Assembly (NCBI GenBank): GCA_015232395.1 | Contig: JADFZT010000001.1 | Location: 25,744-89,743, forward strand | Direction of reading: 5' to 3' | Length of the DNA stretch: 64,000 nt | DNA from: Magnetococcales bacterium | GTDB taxonomy: Bacteria > Pseudomonadota > Magnetococcia > Magnetococcales > JADFZT01 | In this document: in pieces, positions 1 to 8,203 of the stretch | Position numbering within the stretch: position 1 is the first letter of the stretch | Layout: each line of letters begins with the position of its first letter | Notes under the pieces: generated by a model | What the model was told of the DNA's origin: nothing | Databases searched by the model: none | What the model saw: the letters and a program-made list of their open reading frames with translations, nothing else | Translations under genes and position numbers: made by a program

Positions 1-332
1 GCATGTTCAGCAATCCGCCTGGCACGCCGTTCATCAATCAAGACAAATCGGGCGTTGCATTGAAAAGCCAGTGCTATAACCGCCGACTCTCCTGGACCCA
101 ACTCCTGGATCAATAACGGCTCAGGAGGCAGAGTCAAAGAGAGACACTGCAACCATTCGAGAGTTTCAACCTCCAAAGCCCCCGGACGACCATCCCCGGC
201 TTCAACCACTTCCTTGAAAACTTCTTCTGGAACAATGATGTTTCCGTACAAACCATAGAGCAGATCGAGTTTGCCAATGGAGGCCAATGCAATGAGAGGG
301 CCGGAGTTACAGATAACCGGATTTTCAGTCAT
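1..332 (-). CDS. DUF3368 PIN-like toxin, partial at left edge
   Basis: Reading from the ATG at 332 leftwards gives 110 residues without a stop; the 3' end lies outside the window. The start carries the family pattern CNSGPLIALASIGKLDLL (the first acidic residue of PIN domains is an Asn here, which is common in DUF3368). Later parts are GPGESAVIALA and DERRARRIAEH, matching the conserved Glu and Asp positions. DUF3368 proteins are PIN-like putative ribonuclease toxins paired with UPF0175 antitoxins. The ATG overlaps the stop of the upstream UPF0175 gene, which indicates translational coupling. Family and pairing are clear; the RNase activity is inferred. Confidence 0.8.
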   Translation of the reverse strand, partial: MTENPVICNSGPLIALASIGKLDLLYGLYGNIIVPEEVFKEVVEAGDGRPGALEVETLEWLQCLSLTLPPEPLLIQELGPGESAVIALAFQCNARFVLIDERRARRIAEH

Positions 333-606
333 CCGAAAATTCCCGAACCATTTCCTCCTCATCCAGATCAGCTACCACCACCCCCATTTCACTGGCACGA
401 AACAAAAAACCAATCCGGGACATATCGCACATTTGGGCCGCAACACCAGAGGAGATACGCTCCAATTCAAACATTTTCAGTGCCAACAAAAAGCGGGCTT
501 CCTTGATAAAAAGTTCCCGGGATTGACCCGTTGCCAGAAGAATGCTCTCTGGCAACTCAATTTGAATGCCTCCCAATCCCCCTTTTACATCCGGAGCATT
601 TTCCAT
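325..606 (-). CDS. UPF0175 family antitoxin
   Basis: A 93-residue protein with the UPF0175 layout: an acidic N-terminus with the strand-like IQIELPESIL, a helix rich in Phe/Leu (FIKEARFLLALKMFE), a helix-turn-helix-like ISSGVAAQMCDMSRIGFL and the closing GVVVADLDEEEM. These proteins are taken to be DNA-binding antitoxins of DUF3368 toxins. An AAGGA ribosome site precedes the ATG, and the stop overlaps the ATG of the DUF3368 gene. The two genes form a compact type II toxin-antitoxin operon next to a polysaccharide locus, a common place for such modules. Confidence 0.82.
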   Translation of the reverse strand: MENAPDVKGGLGGIQIELPESILLATGQSRELFIKEARFLLALKMFELERISSGVAAQMCDMSRIGFLFRASEMGVVVADLDEEEMVREFSDD

Positions 607-661
607 GATCCAATTCCTTTCCAGATGAAAGAATATTGGATGGTGGCTGTTTCCTCTTCAA

Positions 662-1531
662 TCAGCTGCCATCCGACGGTTGGTTTTCATTTTCACCCGG
701 CTTACGGGCCACCACATAGATCTGCGGGGCGATGGCTGGGAAGAGCCCCAGGAGCCCGAAGCCGATCCGCCGCAGCATCTCAAAAAGGGACCAGGGGCGG
801 GGATAGCAGACCACGCTGCCGCTCTCTTCCACCTGAAACCCCCACTCTTTGAGAAACCGCTCCAAAGCCGCCGGGGTATAGTGGAAAACATGCTCCCAGG
901 GATCACAGGAGAGAGGCTTGCCCAAGAGCTTGTAGAGGCTTTTTTTCCAGGGCAGCGCCCCACCGCTGGGCACCGCAATAAAAAGCAATCCCCCGGGGGC
1001 CATCACCTCGCGGATTTCATCCAGAAAAGGCCTGGGGGCGCGGATATGTTCCAGCACATCCCAGAGGGTCACCACATCGAAGCGGGGTTTTTCGGGGTGC
1101 AGTTGTTGCAGATAATCGGTGCAAATCGTCGCACTGCGGACGTTGGGGAGGTTTTTTCGGGCGTGTTGTGCCTGGGCCGAGGAGGCATCGAAACCATACG
1201 CCTGCCACCCCAGTTGATCCGCAAAGCGCAAAAACCCCCCCGTGCCACACCCCACATCCAACAGGCGGCCCGGGGAGTCACCGTGCCATTTTTGAATGAT
1301 CTTCTGCCACTGCACAAAGGCCGGGTGCTTGTGGGCGGATTGGCACCAGATGCGCCCGGCATCCACCTGCTCCGAGGGCAGCTCGATATAGTCCGGAGAG
1401 ACCGCATCGTGGTGCTCCAGGGTTTGAATCACCCCGCAATCCGGGCAACGGATAATGGTGTAGGCAAGCCCCTGATGCGCTTCCCGGGAGAAGAGGGAGG
1501 TCGCGGTTGCGTCGCAAAGATGGCACTGCAC
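662..1531 (-). CDS. class I SAM-dependent methyltransferase with N-terminal zinc ribbon
   Basis: 289 residues. The N-terminus has two Cys pairs (CHLCD near residue 3 and CPDCG near residue 30) that can form a zinc ribbon, as in the Methyltransf_23-type enzymes of polysaccharide loci. The Rossmann fold follows, with the SAM motif LLDVGCGTGGFL near residue 90 and the post-motif VVTLWDVLEHI. The C-terminal part is the variable substrate region. It is the last gene of the minus-strand sugar cluster and probably O- or N-methylates a sugar of the surface glycan. The exact acceptor cannot be read from the sequence. Confidence 0.8.
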   Translation of the reverse strand: MQCHLCDATATSLFSREAHQGLAYTIIRCPDCGVIQTLEHHDAVSPDYIELPSEQVDAGRIWCQSAHKHPAFVQWQKIIQKWHGDSPGRLLDVGCGTGGFLRFADQLGWQAYGFDASSAQAQHARKNLPNVRSATICTDYLQQLHPEKPRFDVVTLWDVLEHIRAPRPFLDEIREVMAPGGLLFIAVPSGGALPWKKSLYKLLGKPLSCDPWEHVFHYTPAALERFLKEWGFQVEESGSVVCYPRPWSLFEMLRRIGFGLLGLFPAIAPQIYVVARKPGENENQPSDGS

Positions 1532-1580
1532 GTGGGCTCCCCCTTTCTAAAAAAATATCACAAAAAAGCTTATTGTAAAA

Positions 1581-2714
1581 TCAGTTACACCACTGTTCCA
1601 CTTCTTTCAGCCACTGTTTGAGCCGGGAGTGGATGTCGTGCCCCTGGGCCAAAACCCGCTCGCGCCCCTTTTCAGCAATACGCAGGCGTTGGCTATCATT
1701 CTGCAAATAATAGCCTATTTTATCCACAAATTCTTCCGGGGAGGAAAAATAGGCCGCTTCCTCCCCTTCCCGAAACATCTCCTGCATCGCCTCGGTGCGC
1801 TCCGAAAGCAAAAACGTCCCCATCGCCGGAATCTCAAAAGAGCGGCGGGTGTATTGGTCCCGATTCCACTTGGAAAAAAAACAGGTGGCGATTTTGGCTC
1901 CAGAGATCGCCAGCCGATAATCGGCCACCCCCAGCAAGGTCGCAGGCCCCACCTTGGCATACACATCCCCAGGCAACCCCCGACGCCAAAATCGCTCCCC
2001 CCCATACACCTTCATGTCAATGCCACGCTGCACAGCCCGGGTGATACACGCCCCCCGATGATCAGGCTCCAGGTGTCCGGCAAACACCACATCACAGCCA
2101 AAGCGCTGACTTTGCTGAAGCGTAAGATGGCGGGGATAATCGAGCCAGGGAATAAAATAGGGCAGTAACAACCCGACGCGATCCAAACCATGGGCTTGGG
2201 CTTCGGCGATGTTTTCCCGTCGATAGACGTGATAGCCCTGATAGTGGGGGAGTGCCGGGAGCAGATGGCGATAACGCAGGAGGTGGCTGCGATCACCGAA
2301 GGGGTCGTCGTTGTGGCAGCCGGTGACAAAGGTGTGCTGTTTCAGGGTTTCAATCGTTGCGGCGGGATAATAGTGCCCTTGATAGAGGAGGGTGACATCG
2401 GGGCGCGTCCGGCGAACCAGGTCGATCAGCCCCCGGTTGGCCCGCACCATCCCCGGCCCCCATAAAAAGCGCCGCTCCACCCGCCCCAAAATACCCGGCA
2501 AGGTGCAGGCATGGCCATCAAACAGCTGAACTTCGACCCCCAATTCCCCCAGGGCGCGCACCCAGGCCGGCTCATAAATCTCCCCCAAAGCCCCCCGGGC
2601 AATCAAAACGGATTGGATGCGCCTCGGGGAAGGGGGGGAAGAAGGGGAGGGAGGCGAGGCGCTTTTATCCGCTGGATTTGAATGTTGATCCGCCCCCATG
2701 GAGGGATCCGTCAT
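1581..2714 (-). CDS. CgeB-like GT-B glycosyltransferase
   Basis: 377 residues. After a low-complexity Pro/Ser N-terminus comes a GT-B fold of the CgeB / Glyco_trans_1_2 type. The C-terminal half has RSFEIPAMGTFLLSERT and EEAAYFSSPEEFVDKI, the nucleotide-sugar site typical of this group. There is no signal peptide or membrane segment. The start overlaps the stop of the upstream glycosyltransferase by 4 nt (ATGA). It should add a sugar to the repeat unit or to a glycoprotein; donor and acceptor are unknown. Confidence 0.78.
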   Translation of the reverse strand: MTDPSMGADQHSNPADKSASPPSPSSPPSPRRIQSVLIARGALGEIYEPAWVRALGELGVEVQLFDGHACTLPGILGRVERRFLWGPGMVRANRGLIDLVRRTRPDVTLLYQGHYYPAATIETLKQHTFVTGCHNDDPFGDRSHLLRYRHLLPALPHYQGYHVYRRENIAEAQAHGLDRVGLLLPYFIPWLDYPRHLTLQQSQRFGCDVVFAGHLEPDHRGACITRAVQRGIDMKVYGGERFWRRGLPGDVYAKVGPATLLGVADYRLAISGAKIATCFFSKWNRDQYTRRSFEIPAMGTFLLSERTEAMQEMFREGEEAAYFSSPEEFVDKIGYYLQNDSQRLRIAEKGRERVLAQGHDIHSRLKQWLKEVEQWCN

Positions 2715-3946
2715 CCCGCAACCACCCGGGCCACCGCTTCCACATACCCCAAAGCCTCCTTGTGGGGATCGCTGAACTCAAGGCACCGTTCTCTGGCGCG
2801 CGTACCCATCTTTAATCGCCGATCACCATCCATCAGCTTTTCCATGGCCGCCACCAGAGGCGCCACCTCCCCAGGAGGCACCACATACCCCGTCTCCCCT
2901 TCCAGCACGATACTCCCCGCTGCTCCACACGCCTCAGTGGTGATCAGCGGCAACCCCGCCAGCGCCCCCTCCACCAACACCTTGCCCCAGGTATCCTTCT
3001 GGGTAGGCAATATACAAACATCCGCCCCCAGATAGGCCTCAGCCAGAGATTCCAGGGAGGCCGGTCCCGGAAAGATAATCCGATGGATCACCCCCATCTC
3101 CTGGGCCTGTTGGCGATATTCCACCAGAGTCGGCTCCCCCGCCTGGGCAGGCTCCGGTCCAATGCAGACGATGGTAAAGGCATCCCCATGGCGCTCTTTG
3201 AGCTGCTGGGCCGCAGCCATCAGGATAGGGATCCCCTTGAATCGCAACAGCGCCCCCACGAACAGAAAAATACATTCATCCGAAAACCAGCCATAAGAGT
3301 GGCGGATCTCATGACGCGTGCGATCCACCTTTTCGATCAACTGGCCAAAATGGCGGGCTCCCCCTTCGAAAGGGGCTTGGACATGTAGAGCCGGATCGAT
3401 CTGATACACCTGCTGCAACGCCTCTCCCGAGACCGGGGTCTGGACAATATGAATACGGCAACGATTGAGGATCCACCCCTTCAACAGCCGAATCCACCAG
3501 CGGCGCTTGCCTTCCCAGAGGGGGGGGAGGGTCTGGTTGACGGAGATGAGGGGGCGTCTTAAAAGGGTCGCCAGAAGCGTCGCCACCAGTGCCGAGCCCC
3601 CCTGGATGCCGAAGAGCACCACAATATCGCTCTGCCACACCAGATCCCAAGCCGCCCGCCAATTGATGGAAGAAGTGAACCCTTCCTGGGTGGAGCCCGG
3701 CTTGCGCACGGAAAAAAACCGGCCTGAAAGGTGAGAAGGACGATAGGGAAAGGGAATGGGTTCATCGGGAATCCGGCCAAAAACCGGATAGGCCTTTAAA
3801 CTTTCCGGCAGTCGCTCGGCAATGCGCGCCAGGCAATCGACAGTGAAGGGTTGCAGATCGTAGGTGAGAAATCCCACCTGCCGATGGCCGGAATTCCCTT
3901 CGGGTCTGCTTTGAACCTCCCCCTGGCTGGCTGGATCGGGGCTCAT
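2711..3946 (-). CDS. family 4 glycosyltransferase
   Basis: 411 residues with a two-domain GT-B fold. The C-terminal nucleotide-sugar domain begins around residue 210 (ECIFLFVGALLRFKGI). It includes GTWGKVLVEGALAGLPLITT, which carries the GT4 E-x7-E-like acidic positions, and then GETGYVVPPGEV. Long insertions in the N-terminal acceptor domain are usual in this family. The gene lies between a CgeB-like glycosyltransferase and a methyltransferase with overlapping or near-abutting ends, so it is probably co-translated. Sugar specificity is not readable. Confidence 0.82.
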   Translation of the reverse strand: MSPDPASQGEVQSRPEGNSGHRQVGFLTYDLQPFTVDCLARIAERLPESLKAYPVFGRIPDEPIPFPYRPSHLSGRFFSVRKPGSTQEGFTSSINWRAAWDLVWQSDIVVLFGIQGGSALVATLLATLLRRPLISVNQTLPPLWEGKRRWWIRLLKGWILNRCRIHIVQTPVSGEALQQVYQIDPALHVQAPFEGGARHFGQLIEKVDRTRHEIRHSYGWFSDECIFLFVGALLRFKGIPILMAAAQQLKERHGDAFTIVCIGPEPAQAGEPTLVEYRQQAQEMGVIHRIIFPGPASLESLAEAYLGADVCILPTQKDTWGKVLVEGALAGLPLITTEACGAAGSIVLEGETGYVVPPGEVAPLVAAMEKLMDGDRRLKMGTRARERCLEFSDPHKEALGYVEAVARVVAG

Positions 3947-3948
3947 GG

Positions 3949-4935
3949 CTACTGGGCTCCCCGATAGGTTTGGGGCAGGTTGCGATCGATCACAAAACGG
4001 GTTCCCTTGCGGCCCAAAAAATAGAAGGCGGAAGCGCCATCCAGGCCTGCGGGGGTGTTGGCCAGAAAAAGATCAAAATATTTCAGCCACCAGAGGCTCC
4101 AATCCAGCACCCAGTCGGAAAAAACCCGCCAGAGCCGAAAAGGAAAGAGCGCCCGGAAAAACTGCTGAAAGGAGTGAGCCAAGGCCATGCCCGGTCCACA
4201 ACAAGCCCCGGCATCAATCTCATCAAAGCGCCGCCAAAAACGTCGATGGCCCACCTGGGTAAAGCGGATAAAATCGTACGCCCCACCGTGGTTGGGCTGC
4301 ATGAAGGGCAGCTCGCAATAGATCAATCCCCGGTTTTTCAGCACCCGATAGATTTGCCGTTCTACCTGGTAGGGGTCAAAAATGTGTTCCAACACCCCCT
4401 GCACCACCACCCCGTCAAAGACCCGATCCTTGAAGGGCAGGCTCATGCCGTCACCGATCACAGAGGTTTTTTCGGTCATGCGCACATCCAGGCCGGTGAT
4501 GCTGATCCGGCTGTTCCCCTTCAGCTGATCCATCCCCGCCCCCCCCTCTCCACACCCCAGCACCAGCAGGCGGGGCTCGGGGGCGCTCTCAAGGAGTTCC
4601 TGAAGATGGCGATAGTTTTCGTTGGCGGCGATGTTGCGGCTCAAACCAGGCCGAAAATGCCAGATCCGGGATAAAAGCTGTCGCCAGAGGGGGCGCTTAG
4701 GGGTTTGGGGGCCTGATTCAAAATCAGCAATGCGAAAGATGGAGCGGTTTTGATCGATCAAGATCGGTATTCCATTTACCACGGGCCAGGGGTCAGCGGT
4801 GCCGCCGCAGAGGGGTTTGGCACAGCTGAGACCTTTGGCTTCCAGCTGCAGGGGGCCGTGGCAGGCGGGACAGGCGAGAATATCCAGAAGGGATTGAGCA
4901 AGATCGTGTTCGCTGGCAAGGGATGCGTTATCCAT
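3949..4935 (-). CDS. SAM methyltransferase with Trm112-like N-terminal domain
   Basis: 328 residues. The first ~60 residues look like a Trm112-type zinc domain: ILACPACHGPLQ, then a second Cys pair (CAKPLC), then PVVNGIPILI. A SAM-binding domain follows, with LLVLGCGEGGAGMDQL near residue 125 and VVVQGVLEHIFDPYQVERQI near residue 190. This fusion is frequent in lipopolysaccharide or capsule loci, where it methylates sugars or carries out chain-terminal modification. It overlaps the upstream glycosyltransferase by 8 nt. Confidence 0.8.
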   Translation of the reverse strand: MDNASLASEHDLAQSLLDILACPACHGPLQLEAKGLSCAKPLCGGTADPWPVVNGIPILIDQNRSIFRIADFESGPQTPKRPLWRQLLSRIWHFRPGLSRNIAANENYRHLQELLESAPEPRLLVLGCGEGGAGMDQLKGNSRISITGLDVRMTEKTSVIGDGMSLPFKDRVFDGVVVQGVLEHIFDPYQVERQIYRVLKNRGLIYCELPFMQPNHGGAYDFIRFTQVGHRRFWRRFDEIDAGACCGPGMALAHSFQQFFRALFPFRLWRVFSDWVLDWSLWWLKYFDLFLANTPAGLDGASAFYFLGRKGTRFVIDRNLPQTYRGAQ

Positions 4936-6175
4936 TCAAGGACTCCCGGTAAAGTTCCAGATGGCGTTGGGCCACCTGGGGCAGACCATATTGACTCACG
5001 GTGGCCGCTCCCCCGGAGATGATCCTATTCAGCAACTCTGGCCGCTCCTGAAGCTTGCGGGTGGCTGCCACCACGGCTTGGGGGTCATCCAGAGGGACAA
5101 GCAGACCATTGACCCCCTCTTGGATCAGCTCTCGGGTACCAGGAACATCGGTGGCGATCAGAGGCACCCCCGAAGCCATCGCTTCGAGGGCCGCCATGGG
5201 CATCCCCTCCCGTTCGCTCAAAAGCCAGGCCACCCCGGCTTTGGCCATCTGCTCCGGTACATCCCGACGCACGCCGAGAAACGTTACTCGATCCGATACG
5301 CCTTGGGCCCGGGCCAGACTTTCCAGATTGTCCCGTTCGGAGCCATCCCCCACGACAATCAGCCGCAAGGGCTCCTCTTCCGACCAGGCGGCCACCGCTC
5401 GAATCCCCACATCCACCCGCTTCAGGGGATAGAGGGTTCCCACCATGATGGCTTGATGGGGAGGGGCAGAGGGGGTGGCCCGAATGCCCGGCCATCGCTC
5501 CAGATCGATGGGATTGGGTTGGATTGTGACGGTTTTGGCGGGAATTTCAAGTCCCTTGGCCAGATGCAAAGCGACGTTGGCTGAAACGGCCAGCAAGCGA
5601 CAACGGGATTGCTGCACCCCCCGAATAAATCCTCGCCGCCGCCAACGTGCTCGCCAGTGGGTGCTTGCCAACATGGGGTCCATGCCGTGGGCGGTATAGA
5701 AGATCCGCGCTCCCCCAGCCAAAGCCGCCTCTCCCCCCCACTGGAGCCCGTGGGCCAGGTGAAAATGGACGATGTCAGACTGAAGGCTCCCCAAAAAAGC
5801 CCCCAGCTTCCGGCGAATCCGCCGATGGATATCCCAACGATAAAAGCGTACGGGGCCTTGATAGAGATCGAGAAAATGGCAGTGGACGCCGCTACCAGCC
5901 AACTCCTCGGCATAATCAAACCGGTGCCCCACCACCACCAGGTGCACCTCCACTCCCCCTTCTCCCCCCCCCAACGCCGCCAACCCCCGACACAAAGCCG
6001 CCACCACCGACTCCGCCCCCGCCCGGCGCATGGTGGGGAGAATCTGGGCTATTCGCAGGGGGGAGGTTTTTTTCGGGGAAACGCTGGAATCCCTCCCTGC
6101 TGGCTGGCGGGAGGGGGAAATGGTGGGAGCATCCCCGGGATCAGGGCGGGAAACAGAGAGCGCATCGCTACCCAT
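4928..6175 (-). CDS. family 4 glycosyltransferase
   Basis: 415 residues. The GT-B fold opens with RIAQILPTMRRAGAESVVAA near residue 40, a nucleotide-binding Gly-rich loop variant. The C-terminal domain has AIMVGTLYPLKRVDVGI, FLGVRRDVPEQM and SEREGMPMAALEAMASGVPL, which contains the E-x7-E motif of GT4 enzymes. The preceding ~35 residues are Ser/Pro-rich and probably disordered. It belongs to the minus-strand polysaccharide operon, just downstream of the polymerase gene. Donor sugar is unknown. Confidence 0.83.
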   Translation of the reverse strand: MGSDALSVSRPDPGDAPTISPSRQPAGRDSSVSPKKTSPLRIAQILPTMRRAGAESVVAALCRGLAALGGGEGGVEVHLVVVGHRFDYAEELAGSGVHCHFLDLYQGPVRFYRWDIHRRIRRKLGAFLGSLQSDIVHFHLAHGLQWGGEAALAGGARIFYTAHGMDPMLASTHWRARWRRRGFIRGVQQSRCRLLAVSANVALHLAKGLEIPAKTVTIQPNPIDLERWPGIRATPSAPPHQAIMVGTLYPLKRVDVGIRAVAAWSEEEPLRLIVVGDGSERDNLESLARAQGVSDRVTFLGVRRDVPEQMAKAGVAWLLSEREGMPMAALEAMASGVPLIATDVPGTRELIQEGVNGLLVPLDDPQAVVAATRKLQERPELLNRIISGGAATVSQYGLPQVAQRHLELYRESLNG

Positions 6176-6184
6176 GGCGCACCC

Positions 6185-7525
6185 TTACCCCACCTGGACC
6201 AGCTTGCGATCTACCTTGAGGTACCAGGTGGCAAGCCCAATGGCCACCACGATGGAGAGGAGCTGGATCATGCCGCCCAGGGCGAAGAGGCCCACCGTCA
6301 TGGAGGAGATCAGGGCCAAAGAGAGGGTGCCATATTCCATTTGGGTGGTGGGGTCGCCAAAATCCCGCATCTTCCACGCCCGCAGCATGCCCAACCCCAC
6401 CAGAGATAAAAAGGGCAGGAGGGTTTGCAGGCCGTTTTCCACCCATAGAATGAGGTAAATATTATGGGGCCGCGCCGTCGAACCGGAACGCTCCATGGAC
6501 CAGGTGGCAAACTGCCGCAGCTCCTCAATACTCCCCATGCCATAGCCCCAGGGGGTGGTCATGGCCAGCTCCAGATAGGCCTTCCAGATCCAGGTTCGGG
6601 AGTCCGCCTGGTTTTCCAAAACCAGCGACGTTCGGGCAGAGTTTTGGCTGATGGCCGCTGCCAAAAAATCGTCCGGTGCGGCAATCTGCAAAAAAACCAC
6701 CAGCGCCACAAAGATAAATCCAATCCGTATAAAATGGCCCCGCAACCCCGCCAGCACCAAAATACCCGCCGCCGTGCCCGCCCAGGTGGTACGGGAAAAC
6801 GATAGAATAATGGAGAGAAACAGCAGTGCAGTGATGCTCAAGGAGAGCCACCCCGACTCCTTACGCTTGCGCAGCACCTCGTTCAGGCTGATCAAAAAAG
6901 CGGGCATCACAAACAGCCCAAAATAGGTCGGGTCCGACTGGATGCCGTTCATCCGGAAGGCGATGAGATCCCGGCCCATGGGAAAGCCCATGCCAAACAG
7001 CTTGAAACCCACCACAGAAAGCCCCGGAATCATAAAGAGCAGGCCATAAATGGCGTCGATCACCCCGGCCCAGACAAACACCCGCAGAAAAAAATGGAGA
7101 TCGGTCACCGTGCGAATGGTCATCACCAGCACCGCCCCCAACCCCACCGAACGAAACAGCTGGGTCACCCCCTCTGCCAACCCGGGCGGGCGGGGGCCGT
7201 AGACGCTGCTGATGACGAAAAAAAAGGCGAAGATAAAAAAGAGCTGGGCCGCCAGGCGAATGCGCTTCATGGCGACCCCACGCAGCACCGCAAGCCCCAT
7301 CATGCCCATACCCACCAGCAGGGGAAAACGCAGGATGGCCCCGCCGCCGGGATATTTGTAGACCACAAAAGGCCAGATGACGAAAATCAGAAAAAAATAG
7401 AACCCGGCCAACTTGACCGGCAGGCTCACACCCCTCAGGCCGGTCCCACTGCTCCGCTTCCGGCTCTGGCGGCCCGTGTTGACCCAAGGCGGATTGGCTC
7501 TGGTGCCTGCTGCCCTCTGATACAT
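6185..7525 (-). CDS. O-antigen ligase / Wzy-type polymerase family membrane protein
   Basis: 446 residues, about ten to eleven hydrophobic segments starting at VKLAGFYFFLIFVIWPFVVY. The large periplasmic loop (roughly residues 270-350) has the Wzy_C-like stretch with DSRTWIWKAYLELAMTTPWG followed by RPHNIYLILWVENG, whose His-Asn pair is typical of the family. Members either polymerise undecaprenyl-linked repeat units (Wzy) or attach chains to lipid A core (WaaL); sequence alone does not separate these. A flippase gene in the same operon favours a Wzx/Wzy pathway. Confidence 0.8.
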   Translation of the reverse strand: MYQRAAGTRANPPWVNTGRQSRKRSSGTGLRGVSLPVKLAGFYFFLIFVIWPFVVYKYPGGGAILRFPLLVGMGMMGLAVLRGVAMKRIRLAAQLFFIFAFFFVISSVYGPRPPGLAEGVTQLFRSVGLGAVLVMTIRTVTDLHFFLRVFVWAGVIDAIYGLLFMIPGLSVVGFKLFGMGFPMGRDLIAFRMNGIQSDPTYFGLFVMPAFLISLNEVLRKRKESGWLSLSITALLFLSIILSFSRTTWAGTAAGILVLAGLRGHFIRIGFIFVALVVFLQIAAPDDFLAAAISQNSARTSLVLENQADSRTWIWKAYLELAMTTPWGYGMGSIEELRQFATWSMERSGSTARPHNIYLILWVENGLQTLLPFLSLVGLGMLRAWKMRDFGDPTTQMEYGTLSLALISSMTVGLFALGGMIQLLSIVVAIGLATWYLKVDRKLVQVG

Positions 7526-7537
7526 GATCCTAGCGCC

Positions 7538-8200
7538 TCATTTGTGCAACACCGCCCAGATGGTCGCCGGACCCCAGGCCCAATAGGTGCGGCCCATGAG
7601 CCCCCGCAAAATCCACTGCACCAGAGGCGGGTGGGCGATGGCCAGATCCTGATACACCAGCTTGGCGCCGTTTTTTTCCGCCCGGTTGCGCAAAAAAAGC
7701 ATCCCCTCCAAGGTGTTGAAATACCACCGGTGGCGATCCGGGGGAGCCTCCTGGGGAAGGCCATAATATTTACCCGACAGGGGCGAACCATACGGCAAAA
7801 TCCCCCGCCAGTTGCCGTGCCAGCAGTTGGGCAGCGTCACCAGCACATGGCTGCGGCTCACCCGCAACAGCTCGTCAAACACCCGGTGGATGCCGTCGAG
7901 ATGCTCCAACACATCCACACACACCACCGTTTCGAAAGCGTTATCCTCATAGGGCAGGGGGCCGGATTCCAAGTCAAACTGCACATCCGGCTCCCCCATG
8001 GCATCCAGCCCCACATAGGGAACCCCCTCGGGCAGATGGCGGCCCAAATCCCGGCGAAAGCAGCCCACATCCAGCACCGGGCCGCTCCAGAGGTGCCCGA
8101 ACTGCTCGGCGACAAACTGGGATCTCTCCTCCCGGCTGGTATAAAGCGTGCCGTAGGGAAGCAGAGGAATGCGTGGGTGTTCGATCACATATTGAGACAT
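7538..8200 (-). CDS. class I SAM-dependent methyltransferase
   Basis: 220 residues with a Methyltransf_11-like core: PVLDVGCFRRDLGRHLPEGV as motif I, VPYVGLDAMGEPDVQFDLE as the acidic second strand, and ETVVCVDVLEHLDGIHRV as the post-motif. The C-terminal ~80 residues are hydrophobic and may contact a lipid-linked acceptor. It sits between the polymerase gene (12 nt away) and the double glycosyltransferase gene (3 nt away). One of four methyltransferases in this cluster; its acceptor sugar is unknown. Confidence 0.77.
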   Translation of the reverse strand: MSQYVIEHPRIPLLPYGTLYTSREERSQFVAEQFGHLWSGPVLDVGCFRRDLGRHLPEGVPYVGLDAMGEPDVQFDLESGPLPYEDNAFETVVCVDVLEHLDGIHRVFDELLRVSRSHVLVTLPNCWHGNWRGILPYGSPLSGKYYGLPQEAPPDRHRWYFNTLEGMLFLRNRAEKNGAKLVYQDLAIAHPPLVQWILRGLMGRTYWAWGPATIWAVLHK

Positions 8201-8203
8201 CTA

